DNA of 64,000 bases from an uncultured Actinomycetes bacterium (GCA_903822425.1 CAIJOY010000018.1:62001-126000), one strand, 5' to 3'. Counted from the stretch's first letter, positions 49,926 through 60,012 are shown. Translations and numbers: made by a program. The notes: a model not told the origin generated them from the sequence alone.

Positions 49926-51331
49926 CAATCGCACATCCAGAACTTGATGGTATCGGCAACTATGAGTATGGCTGGTCTGACAAAAGTGATGTCGGTACGA
50001 ATGCTCGTCGTGGTCTCAATGAGGAAGTCGTTCGCGACATCTCAGAGAAGAAGTCAGAACCACAGTGGATGCTTGATCTGCGCCTTAAAGGTTTGGCACT
50101 TTTTGATAAAAAACCAATGCCGTCATGGGGTTCAGATTTATCCGGAATTTTCTTTGACACGATCAAGTATTTTGTAAGGTCAACTGAAAAGCAGGCCGCC
50201 ACATGGGATGACCTGCCAGATGAAATTAAGAATACATATGACCGTTTGGGAATCCCAGAAGCGGAAAAACAGCGTTTGGTCTCCGGTGTGGCCGCGCAGT
50301 ATGAGTCGGAAGTTGTATATCACTCAATCCGTGAGGACCTTGAAAAACAAGGCGTCATCTTTTTGGATACAGATTCTGGACTCAAGCAACATCCAGAACT
50401 TTTTATGGAATATTTCGGCAGCGTCATCCCTGTTGGAGATAATAAATTTGCAGCACTGAACACCTCAGTGTGGTCTGGGGGATCCTTTATTTATGTTCCT
50501 AAGGGTGTCCACGTGGATATTCCACTGCAAGCTTATTTCCGCATTAATACTGAAAATATGGGCCAATTCGAACGTACATTAATTATTGCCGATGAGGATT
50601 CCTATATTCATTATGTTGAAGGATGTACTGCACCTATCTACAAATCTGATTCTCTTCACTCAGCAGTAGTTGAGATTATTGTTAAAAAAGGAGCAAGAGT
50701 TCGTTACACAACTATTCAAAACTGGTCGAATAACGTGTACAACCTTGTTACTAAACGTGCTACATGCGCTGAAGGTGCCACTATGGAGTGGATTGATGGA
50801 AACATCGGGTCCAAAGTTACGATGAAATACCCAGCGGTTTTCCTTATGGGGCCGCATGCCAAAGGTGAAACACTTTCAATTGCCTTTGCTGGAGAGGGAC
50901 AACATCAAGATACTGGATCTAAAATGGTCCATGCTGCTCCCTATACTTCATCAACAATTATCTCTAAGTCTGTTGCTCGTAACGGTGGACGAACTTCATA
51001 TCGCGGGCTCGTTCAAATCCAAGAAGGCGCGCATCATTCCAAGAGCACAGTTAAATGTGACGCCCTTCTCGTGGATACAATTTCGCGCTCTGACACTTAT
51101 CCCTACGTGGACATCAGAGAAGATGATGTATCAATGGGGCATGAAGCAACAGTTTCCAAAATCAGTGATGACCAACTCTTTTACCTAATGTCGCGTGGAT
51201 TATCAGAAGATGAAGCCATGGCCATGATCGTACGAGGTTTCATAGAGCCAATCGCACGTGAACTTCCCATGGAGTATGCCCTCGAGCTCAATCGATTGAT
51301 TGAACTACAAATGGAAGGCGCTGTTGGATAA
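49922..51331 (+). CDS. sufB: Fe-S scaffold protein SufB
   Basis: 469 aa, part of the SufBCD scaffold that builds Fe-S clusters. Conserved [49 protein letters not shown] with the active cysteine, [13 protein letters not shown], and the C-terminal beta-helix end [17 protein letters not shown]. No intein is present, in contrast to mycobacterial SufB. Overlaps sufR (ATGA) and sufD (TAATG). Confidence 0.98.
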   Translation: MTIAHPELDGIGNYEYGWSDKSDVGTNARRGLNEEVVRDISEKKSEPQWMLDLRLKGLALFDKKPMPSWGSDLSGIFFDTIKYFVRSTEKQAATWDDLPDEIKNTYDRLGIPEAEKQRLVSGVAAQYESEVVYHSIREDLEKQGVIFLDTDSGLKQHPELFMEYFGSVIPVGDNKFAALNTSVWSGGSFIYVPKGVHVDIPLQAYFRINTENMGQFERTLIIADEDSYIHYVEGCTAPIYKSDSLHSAVVEIIVKKGARVRYTTIQNWSNNVYNLVTKRATCAEGATMEWIDGNIGSKVTMKYPAVFLMGPHAKGETLSIAFAGEGQHQDTGSKMVHAAPYTSSTIISKSVARNGGRTSYRGLVQIQEGAHHSKSTVKCDALLVDTISRSDTYPYVDIREDDVSMGHEATVSKISDDQLFYLMSRGLSEDEAMAMIVRGFIEPIARELPMEYALELNRLIELQMEGAVG

Positions 51332-52422
51332 TGAGTTTGCTTGCCACTAATTTCTTAACACCCACAGGCAGGGAAGAAGCATGGCGTTTTACTCCCTTGA
51401 ATCGTCTTGCTGGATTGCATGATGGTTCGGTCGAAGTTGCCCAGCGTGAATCATTAGTTATGAAATCACCAGCGACGCAGGGTGTTAGCTTTACGCGCGT
51501 TTCGCGTGAATTGTTGGCGCCGGAATCATTCTCCGACGACGTGATAATTCAGCGGGCTCATGCTGAAGTTCTCAACGTGGCACATTTAAGCGTAGCTGCA
51601 GGATGTGAAATAACTACTCCGATCCACCTCGGCAGAGATCACCATGGGCCTGCCGGCAATGAATTATCGAGAGTGCGTATCAGTGTCGGCGCGCGCTCAC
51701 ATGCCACAGTGGTTATGGAAAATAGCGGTGAGGCAGTTTTGGGCGAAGATGTAGAGATAGTGCTTGAGCCAGGATCGAGTTTAAAATTTGTTTCATTGCA
51801 AGAGTGGAGTGCAAAGTCAGTTCACGCAGCTCGTCATCACGCAATTGTCGGCAAGGATGCCACTTTCCAATCAGTCACGGTAACTGTGGGCGGGTCGCTA
51901 GTTCGTTTACTACCCACTGTTGAGTTTGCCGGACCAGGCGCGAGTGCTGAACTTTTGGGAATCTACTTTGCAACCGCCGGTCAGCATTTTGAACATCGCA
52001 TCCATGTAGATCATGGTGTTCCAAATGCAAAATCGCGCGTAAATTACAAGGGAGCCCTGGCAGGTAATGAAGCCCACACAGTGTGGATAGGTGATGTGTA
52101 TATTCGGGCCGCTGCAGAAGGCACTGACACGTATGAACTCAACCGGAATTTGCTTCTCAGTGATGGCGCACGCGCCGATTCGGTACCTAATTTAGAAATC
52201 GAAACTGGTGAAATTATCGGGGCTGGACATGCCAGCACAACAGGTCGTTTCGATGATGAACAACTTTTCTACTTAATGTCTCGCGGAATTGCGATGGATG
52301 AAGCACGCAGGTTGGTAGTTCGCGGATTCTTTGCCGAAATTATTGGCAACATCAAAGACGAGGAAATTCAAGAGCGTCTTATGAGCCGCATAGATGATGA
52401 ACTATTAAAGGCAGGTCATTGA
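51331..52422 (+). CDS. sufD: Fe-S cluster assembly protein SufD
   Basis: 363 aa, paralogue and partner of SufB: REEAWRFTPLNRL at the N terminus, a right-handed beta-helix core, ISVGARSHATVVMENSGEA, GDVYIRAAAEGTDTYELNRNLLLSDGARADSVPNLEI-type stretch (about residues 250-286) and [15 protein letters not shown], matching SufB's end. TAATG overlap with sufB; the Rieske gene starts one base after its stop. Confidence 0.96.
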   Translation: MSLLATNFLTPTGREEAWRFTPLNRLAGLHDGSVEVAQRESLVMKSPATQGVSFTRVSRELLAPESFSDDVIIQRAHAEVLNVAHLSVAAGCEITTPIHLGRDHHGPAGNELSRVRISVGARSHATVVMENSGEAVLGEDVEIVLEPGSSLKFVSLQEWSAKSVHAARHHAIVGKDATFQSVTVTVGGSLVRLLPTVEFAGPGASAELLGIYFATAGQHFEHRIHVDHGVPNAKSRVNYKGALAGNEAHTVWIGDVYIRAAAEGTDTYELNRNLLLSDGARADSVPNLEIETGEIIGAGHASTTGRFDDEQLFYLMSRGIAMDEARRLVVRGFFAEIIGNIKDEEIQERLMSRIDDELLKAGH

Positions 52423-52423
52423 G

Positions 52424-52720
52424 TTGAGCGACTTATCTTTAGATCAGCTACAAGAGAGTAAGCCTCTTCGCTTAGAAAAATCTGGAAAAGCTATTTGCGT
52501 GACACGTATTGGATCTGAAGTTTTTGCAATTGCTGATACATGTTCGCACTCAGATGCCTCACTTGCAGAGGGCGAAGTATCTGGCTTCACAATTGAATGT
52601 TGGTTACACGGGGCCCAGTTCGATCTGCGCAATGGGCAAGCTACAACGCCTCCAGCGACGCAAAGTGTGGAAGTTTTTGCCGTACGAATCGACGGAGATT
52701 CCGTCATGATCGATGTTTAA
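52424..52720 (+). CDS. Rieske-type [2Fe-2S] ferredoxin in the suf operon
   Basis: 98 aa with both Rieske ligand pairs: C40-S-H42 in ADTCSHSDASL and C59-W-L-H62 in IECWLHGAQFDL. A non-heme dioxygenase-type small ferredoxin. Lying between sufD and sufC, it may supply electrons for cluster assembly; this placement is shared by other actinobacteria as I recall, but the role is inferred. The start is TTG 52424 (MSDLSLDQ); no ATG fits. Confidence 0.9.
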   Translation: MSDLSLDQLQESKPLRLEKSGKAICVTRIGSEVFAIADTCSHSDASLAEGEVSGFTIECWLHGAQFDLRNGQATTPPATQSVEVFAVRIDGDSVMIDV

Positions 52721-52745
52721 GCAAACCCTGACGAAAGAGGACTAA

Positions 52746-53498
52746 ATGAGCACACTTGAGATCCGCGGACTTGAAGTTTCGGTTATCACCGAAAAAGGTC
52801 CTATAGAGATACTTCGTGGGGTTGATTTGACCATCGCATCCGGGGAGACCCACGCAATCATGGGTCCGAACGGTTCTGGTAAGTCAACTCTCGCTTACTC
52901 AATTGCGGGACATCCTAAGTACACCATCACAGGTGGAAGCGTCACTTTAGACGGCGTTGATGTACTGGCCATGAAAGTAGATGAGCGGGCTAAGGCCGGA
53001 CTATTTTTAGCAATGCAATATCCTGTGGAAATTCCTGGGGTATCAGTTTCAAATTTCCTACGCACCGCCGCCACAGCCTTGCGCGGCGAAGCTCCGAAAT
53101 TGCGAACATGGGTAGGAGAAGTTAAAGAAGCCATGAACGCACTAGCCATGGATCCATCATTTTCAGAGCGCAACGTTAATGAAGGCTTCTCTGGCGGAGA
53201 GAAAAAGCGCCATGAAATCATGCAATTGGAACTTCTTAAACCAAAAATTGCAATTTTGGACGAAACTGATTCCGGCTTAGATGTCGATGCACTTCGCATC
53301 GTTTCTGAAGGAGTTAATCGCGCGAAAGCCGCTAACGATATGGGCGTCCTTCTGATTACCCACTACACAAGAATTCTGCGCTACATCAAGCCAGATTTTG
53401 TGCATGTATTCGCTAATGGTCGCGTAGTTGAAGAGGGTGGGCCTGAGCTGGCAGATAAATTAGAAGAGAAGGGCTATGCCGAGTACGTCGGTAATTAA
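52746..53498 (+). CDS. sufC: Fe-S assembly ATPase SufC
   Basis: 250 aa ABC ATPase: Walker A GPNGSGKSTLAY (about 39-50), signature FSGGEKKRHEIMQL, Walker B IAILDETDSGLDVDAL, H-loop LLITHYTRIL. The ETDSGLD form is diagnostic of SufC. AAAGAGG precedes the ATG. Drives conformational change of SufB-SufD. Confidence 0.98.
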   Translation: MSTLEIRGLEVSVITEKGPIEILRGVDLTIASGETHAIMGPNGSGKSTLAYSIAGHPKYTITGGSVTLDGVDVLAMKVDERAKAGLFLAMQYPVEIPGVSVSNFLRTAATALRGEAPKLRTWVGEVKEAMNALAMDPSFSERNVNEGFSGGEKKRHEIMQLELLKPKIAILDETDSGLDVDALRIVSEGVNRAKAANDMGVLLITHYTRILRYIKPDFVHVFANGRVVEEGGPELADKLEEKGYAEYVGN

Positions 53499-53517
53499 CC
53501 GATTTGCACGCTCGCCC

Positions 53518-54768
53518 ATGACTCTTGATGTAACCCGGATTAAAGAAGATTTTCCGATCTTTCAGCGCACGGTGCGTGATGGTAAGAGGTTGATCTATCT
53601 AGACAGCGGAGCTACAAGTCAGAAACCAAATGTAGTGATTGAAGCGGAGAGTAATTTCTACCGTTTGCACAATGCAGCTGTGCATCGAGGCGCTCACCAA
53701 TTGGCAGAAGAAGCTACCGAAGCGTATGAAGGTGCACGCGAAAGCGTGGCACAATTTCTCGGCGCAAAAAGTGACGAAATTGTATTCACGAAAAGCGCAA
53801 CCGAGAGTATCAACTTGTTGGCCTATGCCATGGGCAATGCTGCTGTCGACAATGAATTTCATCTCAAGCAAGGTGATGGGATTGTTGTAACTGAGATGGA
53901 GCACCATGCCAACTTAATCCCATGGCAACAACTCGCTAAGCGCACAGGTGCACAGCTGTCCTGGTTTGATGTGAACGATGAAGGCAGATTAGACCTTTCT
54001 CGAATCGATCAGGTAATTACGAATAAAACAAAAGTTGTCGCCTTAACTCACCAGTCCAACGTGTTGGGAACAATAAATCCTTTAGAGGCCATTGTTGCCC
54101 GAGCGCACGCTGTTAATGCTGTCGTTGTTTTGGACGCTTGCCAATCAGTGCCGCATTTGCCGATAGATGTACAAGGACTTGGTATAGATTTTCTTGCATT
54201 TTCTGGCCATAAAGCTCTGGGGCCAACTGGTGTTGGCGTGCTGTGGGGACGCAATCAATTGCTTGATGAACTACCACCATTCCTCTACGGAGGGTCCATG
54301 ATTGAAAACGTAACGATGGAAAACGCAACATGGGCGCAAGCACCTAAGAAGTTTGAAGCCGGCGTTCCTAATATGGCGCAGGCTGTTGGACTGGCGGCGG
54401 CCTTAGGGTATTTAGAATCGGTTGGCCTAAATAACATACATGAACACGAGATGGTTTTAACTCAAGAAATTATTCTGGGTCTAGAGGAGATCGATGGAGT
54501 GCAAATTTTTGGACCTAAAGAACTTACATTGCGCGGAGGAGTTGTTTCTTTCGCAGTAGAAGGGATTCATCCACATGACCTGGGACAGTTTATGGATTCC
54601 CAAGGCATCGCTGTTCGCACTGGTCACCATTGTGCTTGGCCATTAAATCGTAAACTGGGTGTTAACGCGACGACGAGAGCGTCAATGTATCTTTATAACG
54701 ATTCAGAAGATATTCAAAGCCTTTTAGCGTCGGTAGTAGATGCCCAGAAATATTTTAGGAGTCGCTGA
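53518..54768 (+). CDS. sufS: Cysteine desulfurase SufS
   Basis: PLP enzyme mobilising sulfur from cysteine. 416 aa from ATG 53518: LDSGATSQKP, HRGAHQLAEEAT, PLP lysine about K232 in FSGHKALGPTGVG, catalytic cysteine about C372 in RTGHHCAWPL. The ATG at 53476 in the same frame overlaps sufC by 23 bases and has AAGGG upstream, so a 14-residue longer form is possible; the shorter start better matches relatives. TGATG overlap with sufU. Confidence 0.95.
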   Translation: MTLDVTRIKEDFPIFQRTVRDGKRLIYLDSGATSQKPNVVIEAESNFYRLHNAAVHRGAHQLAEEATEAYEGARESVAQFLGAKSDEIVFTKSATESINLLAYAMGNAAVDNEFHLKQGDGIVVTEMEHHANLIPWQQLAKRTGAQLSWFDVNDEGRLDLSRIDQVITNKTKVVALTHQSNVLGTINPLEAIVARAHAVNAVVVLDACQSVPHLPIDVQGLGIDFLAFSGHKALGPTGVGVLWGRNQLLDELPPFLYGGSMIENVTMENATWAQAPKKFEAGVPNMAQAVGLAAALGYLESVGLNNIHEHEMVLTQEIILGLEEIDGVQIFGPKELTLRGGVVSFAVEGIHPHDLGQFMDSQGIAVRTGHHCAWPLNRKLGVNATTRASMYLYNDSEDIQSLLASVVDAQKYFRSR

Positions 54769-55205
54769 TGGATCTAGACCACCTGTATCAAGACGTCATT
54801 CTTGATCACTATAAACATCCAGAACACAAAGGACTTTCACTCGAAAAAGATGTTCAGGTTCATCACGTGAATCCCAGCTGTGGCGATGAAATTACACTGA
54901 ATCTCTCGATCAAAGATGGTGTGATCACTAACCTGACCTGGGATGGGATCGGGTGTTCAATTTCGATGGCAAGTGCGTCGATGATGTCAGGATTATTTTT
55001 TGGGAAAGACGTCACTGAGGCAAACGTGGCTCTTGAAAGTTTCATGAGCTTGATGCATAGCAAAGGTACGCAAAAAGGTGACGAAGCGGTCTTAGAAGAT
55101 GCCATAGCTTTTGCAGGAGTCTCTAAGTATCCGGCGCGAATTAAGTGCGCACTATTGGGGTGGATGGCCTATAAGGACGCAGCAGTGCAAGCACAAAGCA
55201 GATAA
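54768..55205 (+). CDS. sufU: Zn-dependent sulfurtransferase SufU
   Basis: 145 aa. Takes persulfide sulfur from SufS. Ligands of the SufU zinc site: C38 and D40 in NPSCGDE, C63 in GIGCSISMAS, C127 in IKCALLGW. It keeps the SufU insertion between the second and third ligands that separates it from IscU. No SufE is present, so SufU fills that role. Confidence 0.96.
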   Translation: MDLDHLYQDVILDHYKHPEHKGLSLEKDVQVHHVNPSCGDEITLNLSIKDGVITNLTWDGIGCSISMASASMMSGLFFGKDVTEANVALESFMSLMHSKGTQKGDEAVLEDAIAFAGVSKYPARIKCALLGWMAYKDAAVQAQSR

Positions 55206-55246
55206 TTCGATAGGCTAGCCAAGAAGATTTGAGGAGAGGTAAGCAC

Positions 55247-55558
55247 ATGGTTGCACAGATCGACGATATAACAGAAGCGATGAAAGACGTTGTCGACCCA
55301 GAATTGGGGATTAACGTCGTTGACTTGGGGTTGATTTATGACGTCATGGTTGATGAAGCCAACATTGCTGTCCTTAATATGACTTTAACTTCTGCGGCTT
55401 GCCCTCTGCAAGATGTAATTGAGGATCAAACCCGTCAAGCTTTATCTGGCCTAACGAGTGATGTGCGGATTAATTGGGTATGGATGCCACCCTGGGGACC
55501 TGACAAGATTTCTGATGATGGAAGGGATCAACTCCGCGCTCTCGGATTTACGGTTTAA
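55247..55558 (+). CDS. sufT: SufT/MIP18 (DUF59) family Fe-S maturation protein
   Basis: 103 aa: DVVDPELGINVVDLGLIYDV and TLTSAACPLQDVIEDQ, with the conserved cysteine, and the end WMPPWGPDKISDDGRDQLRALGF in part. Family members help Fe-S protein maturation. The start is ATG 55247, behind GAGGAGAGG at 55231-55239; the frame extends upstream to 55229 across that site. Last gene of the suf operon. Confidence 0.95.
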   Translation: MVAQIDDITEAMKDVVDPELGINVVDLGLIYDVMVDEANIAVLNMTLTSAACPLQDVIEDQTRQALSGLTSDVRINWVWMPPWGPDKISDDGRDQLRALGFTV

Positions 55559-55561
55559 TCT

Positions 55562-57430
55562 ATGTCGCAACATCAATCATGGATGGTGGTCCGTTCTTTA
55601 GTAGAAAATGCTGAAGCACCCGCCCAAAAACTAAAGCCAGGAACTTTACGCAGGATTGCTCTATTTGCTAAGCCTTATCAAGCACGGATCTCGTTTTTTC
55701 TCATCACCGTGATTCTTGACGCATTTCTTGTTGTATCCACACCGTTAATTTTTCGTGAACTGGTCGATAAAGGAATCATTCCTCACAATGGAGCCCTTGT
55801 TACTCGATTGGCGCTTTTAGTAGGAGCAATTGCAATATTAGATGGAACTCTAAATTTTGTTGGACGATGGTTCTCAGCCCAAATCGGAGAGGGCCTTATT
55901 TACGACCTCCGTACCCAGGTGTATTCCCACATTCAAAAACAATCGATAGCTTTCTTTACGAGAACTCAAACGGGCGCGCTTATTTCGCGTATCAATTCTG
56001 ATGTCATGGGCGCTCAACAGGCTTTTACATCAACTTTGTCTGGAGCAGTAAGCAACGTCGTTAGCTTAACTTTGGTTATAGCCGCGATGCTTTTCCTCTC
56101 TTGGCAGATAACGATTATCTCGTTGCTCCTTCTTCCGATTTTTTTAATCCCAACAAAATGGATTGGTCGCAGATTGGCCAACTTGACTAGATCTATTTTT
56201 GAAGTAAACGCGCAAATGTCGAGCATGATGACCGAAAGATTCAATGTCTCCGGAGCAATGCTGGTAACTCTCTACGGACAGCCAGTTCAAGAACGTGAAA
56301 AATTTTCAACAAAAGCCCGCAAAGTAGCCGATATCGGTATTTCCAATGCCCTACTCAATCGAATTTTTTTCGTAGCCCTTACCGGTGTCGCAGCGGTAGC
56401 CACGGCGATTGCTTATGGCGTGGGGGGCCACTTAGCCATCTCCGGTTCCCTGACTGTGGGCACACTTTTGGCTATCACAGCGCTCTTGTCCAGACTCTAT
56501 GCTCCCTTGACCGCACTCTCGAATGTTCGCATCGACATCATGACTGCATTAGTTTCTTTTGAACGGGTTTTTGAAGTGTTAGACCTGCAACCCATGGTGC
56601 AGGAGCGCCAAAGCGCAATCGAACTTAAGGATCCAAACCCTGGTGTTGAGTTTAGAAATGTTGATTTTTCTTATCCCTTAGCCAACGAGATTTCACTAGC
56701 TTCGTTGGAAGCAGTGGCAAAATCTGAAGTTCCAGACAGTGGTGAAGTATTGCGGGGAATTTCCTTTATCGCACCTGCTGGAACAATGACCGCAGTTGTG
56801 GGTCCATCTGGCGCTGGAAAAACTACAATTAGCGCATTGATACCGCGATTATATGATGTAACCAAGGGCGAGATTCTCCTGGGTGATGTCGATATTCGAG
56901 ATCTCACTCTTTCAAGTTTGCGCCACAATATCGGTGTAGTGATGCAAGATGCACATCTATTTCATGAAACGATCGCAGAGAATTTAAGGTACGCCAAAAA
57001 CGATGCCACACAACAAGAGATGCAACAAGCGTGCGAACAAGCTCGTATTTGGGATTTTATTACGACATTACCCAACGGTTTAGAGACCATGGTGGGAGAG
57101 CGAGGTCATCGACTCTCTGGAGGAGAAAAGCAACGTCTTGCGATTGCACGTCTTCTTCTGAAATCTCCTTCGGTTGTAATTTTGGATGAAGCTACAGCTC
57201 ACTTAGATTCAGAAAATGAAGCGTTAGTACATGAAGCTTTGCGGGGAGCGTTGAAAGGCCGAACCAGTATCGTCATTGCCCACCGATTGAGTACTGTTCG
57301 AGAAGCTGATCAAATTTTGGTGTTGGAAAAGGGCGTTATCGTCGAACGCGGAACACACGAAGAACTAGTCCAGGCAAACGGACTATATTCCGAGCTTTAT
57401 GCACGCCAAGATTTATCTGGACCTGCGTAA
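55562..57430 (+). CDS. ABC exporter, fused membrane and ATPase domains
   Basis: 622 aa. Six-span exporter domain (about residues 25-345), a linker, then an ATPase with Walker A GPSGAGKT (about 415-422), signature LSGGEKQRLAIARLLL, Walker B VVILDEATAHLD, and H-loop IVIAHRLS. Half-transporter, so a homodimer is likely. Exports a lipid, drug or peptide; the substrate cannot be told. It starts four bases after sufT but is functionally unrelated as far as visible. Its end overlaps the SURF1 gene end by 18 bases. Confidence 0.92.
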   Translation: MSQHQSWMVVRSLVENAEAPAQKLKPGTLRRIALFAKPYQARISFFLITVILDAFLVVSTPLIFRELVDKGIIPHNGALVTRLALLVGAIAILDGTLNFVGRWFSAQIGEGLIYDLRTQVYSHIQKQSIAFFTRTQTGALISRINSDVMGAQQAFTSTLSGAVSNVVSLTLVIAAMLFLSWQITIISLLLLPIFLIPTKWIGRRLANLTRSIFEVNAQMSSMMTERFNVSGAMLVTLYGQPVQEREKFSTKARKVADIGISNALLNRIFFVALTGVAAVATAIAYGVGGHLAISGSLTVGTLLAITALLSRLYAPLTALSNVRIDIMTALVSFERVFEVLDLQPMVQERQSAIELKDPNPGVEFRNVDFSYPLANEISLASLEAVAKSEVPDSGEVLRGISFIAPAGTMTAVVGPSGAGKTTISALIPRLYDVTKGEILLGDVDIRDLTLSSLRHNIGVVMQDAHLFHETIAENLRYAKNDATQQEMQQACEQARIWDFITTLPNGLETMVGERGHRLSGGEKQRLAIARLLLKSPSVVILDEATAHLDSENEALVHEALRGALKGRTSIVIAHRLSTVREADQILVLEKGVIVERGTHEELVQANGLYSELYARQDLSGPA

Positions 57431-58183
57431 AAGAATTCGTCCATAGCCAATCAAGCCAGCGAAAAATAGCCATTGCAGTGCGTAAGCCATGTGAGGACCA
57501 TCAGTGATTTCTGGCAATTCCACCGGCGCAGCGGGGTTAGTTGCGGGGTCCGAAGTTGAAAGAAGGTCCAAGTAAAAACTTTCTGTTTGTACCGATGATT
57601 TACTTTGTGCGTTCCATTGAGGAATGAGTTCTCCATTTTTGCTGGAAGATAAAGCGAAAAATGAACCTTGCGGGAGAGAATGATCCAAGCGAATTCGGGC
57701 AATGATTGAAATTGGGGCAGTTGCAGTTGCTGGGAGAATTGGCGCTTGTCCAGCATTTGCTCCAGGGGGAATCCATCCGCGATCTACCCAAAAATTTAAT
57801 CCTGATTTTTCGTGAAAAAGGGTAAGTAAGTCATATCCATATTTGCCTTCTGAGTACCTATTTCGCAGGAGGATCTGATAGTTGGTATCAAAAGTGCCAT
57901 CCGCTTGAGTTCGACGCCACTCCGATTCTTCGAGATGGTTTTTCGCTTCTGATAATTCGATGACGTCTTGACTTACATGCAAACTGATGAGCGCATTATG
58001 GGCATGTCTGGCTATTCCGCGTTGGTATTGCCAGTTACTTGCCACCAGACATAAAGCGATAAGACATAAGGCCACAAGAGAAAGCAGATAGGCATGCTTT
58101 TCTTTCGATCGAGAATTACGAGATGCTGCGACGGATTTCATTAATGACTGATGTGCCTGGTGTAGATCTTTCACGGCCTGCAT
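57413..58183 (-). CDS. SURF1 family cytochrome oxidase assembly protein
   Basis: 256 aa, two spans (about residues 30-48 and 233-250) flanking an extracytoplasmic domain. Typical features: NWQYQRG, an EWRRTQADGTFD-like strand, ILLRNR, FWVDRGWIPPG and HMAYALQWLFFAGL near the C terminus. Helps heme a insertion into cytochrome c oxidase, matching ctaA in this window. Start uncertain: ATG 58183 or ATG 58141; both overlap the upstream DUF3099 gene. Confidence 0.88.
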   Translation of the reverse strand: MQAVKDLHQAHQSLMKSVAASRNSRSKEKHAYLLSLVALCLIALCLVASNWQYQRGIARHAHNALISLHVSQDVIELSEAKNHLEESEWRRTQADGTFDTNYQILLRNRYSEGKYGYDLLTLFHEKSGLNFWVDRGWIPPGANAGQAPILPATATAPISIIARIRLDHSLPQGSFFALSSSKNGELIPQWNAQSKSSVQTESFYLDLLSTSDPATNPAAPVELPEITDGPHMAYALQWLFFAGLIGYGRILLRRSR

Positions 58184-58406
58184 TTGCTATAACAACGGCA
58201 AAGTAGGGAAGCAAAAGTGCTCCAACCAGAAAGATCCAGCGAAATGGGCTGGGGGTTATTACCGCTGCAATAAAGCAAGCAGTGCGAACCATCATGGATA
58301 TAAAATAACGACGCTTACGACCTTCTTGATCTTGAGTGAGGGATTTTTGAGCACTCGTGATGTCATGAATTTGGTCGTCTTGAGAAAAATCCATGGATGA
58401 AGGCAT
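58116..58406 (-). CDS. DUF3099 small membrane protein
   Basis: 96 aa with two hydrophobic segments (about residues 38-56 and 58-76), DITSAQKSLTQDQEGRKRRYFISMMVRT before them and a polar tail. This pattern is the actinobacterial DUF3099 family, of unknown function, often next to the SURF1 and fabG genes. ATG 58406 is supported by TACTGT six bases upstream on the minus strand. Overlaps the SURF1 gene. Confidence 0.82.
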   Translation of the reverse strand: MPSSMDFSQDDQIHDITSAQKSLTQDQEGRKRRYFISMMVRTACFIAAVITPSPFRWIFLVGALLLPYFAVVIANAGRERSTPGTSVINEIRRSIS

Positions 58407-58418
58407 GGATGAACAGTA
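58407..58418 (-). promoter_or_regulatory. Leaderless-type -10 box before DUF3099
   Basis: Minus-strand TACTGT (58418-58413), six bases, ATG 58406. The divergent fabG has the same arrangement 75 bases away. Confidence 0.5.
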
Positions 58419-58480
58419 GGGTTTTCTGGCATTGATCGCACCTTGGCGTGGAGATTCTTCGCTTACGCCCGAGTAGCCAG

Positions 58481-58492
58481 TAAGTTCTACCC
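58481..58492 (+). promoter_or_regulatory. Leaderless-type -10 box before fabG
   Basis: TAAGTT at 58481-58486, six bases, ATG 58493. No Shine-Dalgarno sequence. Confidence 0.5.
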
Positions 58493-59200
58493 ATGACCCA
58501 AGCGATTGCCCTTGTAACTGGAGCCAATAGAGGCATAGGTCTTGCCATCGCTCACGCTCTACAATCAGAGGGTTTTCATGTCGTGATTACTTATCGAAGC
58601 GGTGAGCCACCTTCGGGTTTCGCTGCCGTACAGATGGACGTGACATCTAGCGAAAGTGTTGATGCTGGCTTTACAAAGATTGAAGCTGAGTTTGGCATCC
58701 CAGAGGTAATTGTCGCCAATGCTGGTATGACTCGAGACACCTTGGTGCTTCGCATGAGTGAAGAAGATTTCGCTGATGTTATAGATGCCAACCTCACTGG
58801 CGCTTTCCGGACTGCGAAACGCGCGACAAAAGGACTGTTGAAACTCAAGCGTGGGCGACTCATTTTCATCGGTTCTGTTGTAGGTAGCGTCGGTGCAGCA
58901 GGACAAGTGAATTACTCAGCAAGTAAGTCTGGCTTAGTAGGAATGGCTCGATCTTTCGCTCGTGAGCTAGGAAGCCGAGGAATCACCGCAAATGTAATTG
59001 CTCCAGGTTTTGTCGAAACGGATATGACAGCAGAACTTGATGAAAAAAGACGAAACGAAATTGTAGCTTCGGTACCTTTGGGACGCTTTTCTAGCGCCCA
59101 AGAGATTGCACAAGTAGTAGCGTTCTTGGCATCTGAAAAAGCCAGTTATATAACTGGAGCGCTAATACCTGTAGATGGTGGACTAGGAATGGGGCATTAA
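58493..59200 (+). CDS. fabG: 3-oxoacyl-ACP reductase (FabG/MabA)
   Basis: Short-chain dehydrogenase of 235 aa; first reduction step of fatty-acid elongation. NADP site TGANRGIG (9-16), VANAGMTRD, catalytic Ser-Tyr-Lys in GSVVGSVGAAGQVNYSASK, and the C-terminal YITGALIPVDGGLGMGH. It directly precedes the enoyl reductase gene by one base, the mabA-inhA arrangement of actinobacteria. Confidence 0.95.
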   Translation: MTQAIALVTGANRGIGLAIAHALQSEGFHVVITYRSGEPPSGFAAVQMDVTSSESVDAGFTKIEAEFGIPEVIVANAGMTRDTLVLRMSEEDFADVIDANLTGAFRTAKRATKGLLKLKRGRLIFIGSVVGSVGAAGQVNYSASKSGLVGMARSFARELGSRGITANVIAPGFVETDMTAELDEKRRNEIVASVPLGRFSSAQEIAQVVAFLASEKASYITGALIPVDGGLGMGH

Positions 59201-59201
59201 T

Positions 59202-59969
59202 ATGGCACTGCTAACTGGAAAAAATATTTTGGTTACTGGAGTGCTGACTGATGCATCCATCGCTTTTCACATTGCACGCCTTGCTCAAGAAGAAGGAGCC
59301 ACCGTTGTTTTAAGCTCCTTTGGACGTGCGCGACGAATCACAGAACGTATTGCTGCACGCTTGCCACATCAAGCGGCTGTGATCGAACTAGATGTTACAA
59401 ACGATGAGGATTTGGCGGCTCTGCCTGATCGTGTACGAGAGTTTGTTCCCACGTTGCATGGACTAGTGCACTCCATTGGCTTTGCACCTGAATCTGCACT
59501 AGGCGGAAATTTTCTTAATACTCAATGGCCAGATGTTGCAACCGCTATTCAAGTTTCAGCATTTTCGTTGAAATCACTGACCATGGCAGCTCGCCCCTTA
59601 TTTGATGGCGGAGCATCCGTGGTCGGCTTAGATTTTGATGCCAGCGTTGCGTGGCCTCAATATGACTGGATGGGCGTTGCAAAAGCAGCATTAGAATCGA
59701 CATCACGGTATTTAGCTCGCGATTTAGGTCCAGAACAGGTGCGGGTCAATCTTGTTGCAGCCGGGCCAATTAAAACCATTGCAGCCAAATCGATTCCAGG
59801 CTTTGAAAAATTTGAACCCATTTGGAATGACCGAGCTGCATTGGGATGGGATTTCGGAGATCCGGTTCCTGCAGCACAAGCCACCATTGTCTTTCTCTCA
59901 GATTGGCTACCCAAGACGACGGGTGAAATCTTGCATGTCGATGGCGGAGTCCACGCAATTGGTGGCTAG
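59202..59969 (+). CDS. fabI: Enoyl-ACP reductase (FabI/InhA)
   Basis: NADH-dependent enoyl reductase, 255 aa. ILVTGVLTDASIAFHIARL at the N terminus is the InhA/FabI nucleotide site; HSIGFAPESALGG; catalytic YDWMGVAK (Tyr-x6-Lys); AAGPIKTIAAKSIPGF; and GEILHVDGGVHAIGG. It is closer to the actinobacterial InhA subgroup than to E. coli FabI, judged by eye. Completes the fatty-acid cycle with FabG. Confidence 0.95.
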   Translation: MALLTGKNILVTGVLTDASIAFHIARLAQEEGATVVLSSFGRARRITERIAARLPHQAAVIELDVTNDEDLAALPDRVREFVPTLHGLVHSIGFAPESALGGNFLNTQWPDVATAIQVSAFSLKSLTMAARPLFDGGASVVGLDFDASVAWPQYDWMGVAKAALESTSRYLARDLGPEQVRVNLVAAGPIKTIAAKSIPGFEKFEPIWNDRAALGWDFGDPVPAAQATIVFLSDWLPKTTGEILHVDGGVHAIGG

Positions 59970-60012
59970 TTCTAGGCTTGATGAGGGCCGATTTCTTACT
60001 TTGCCTGCCCTC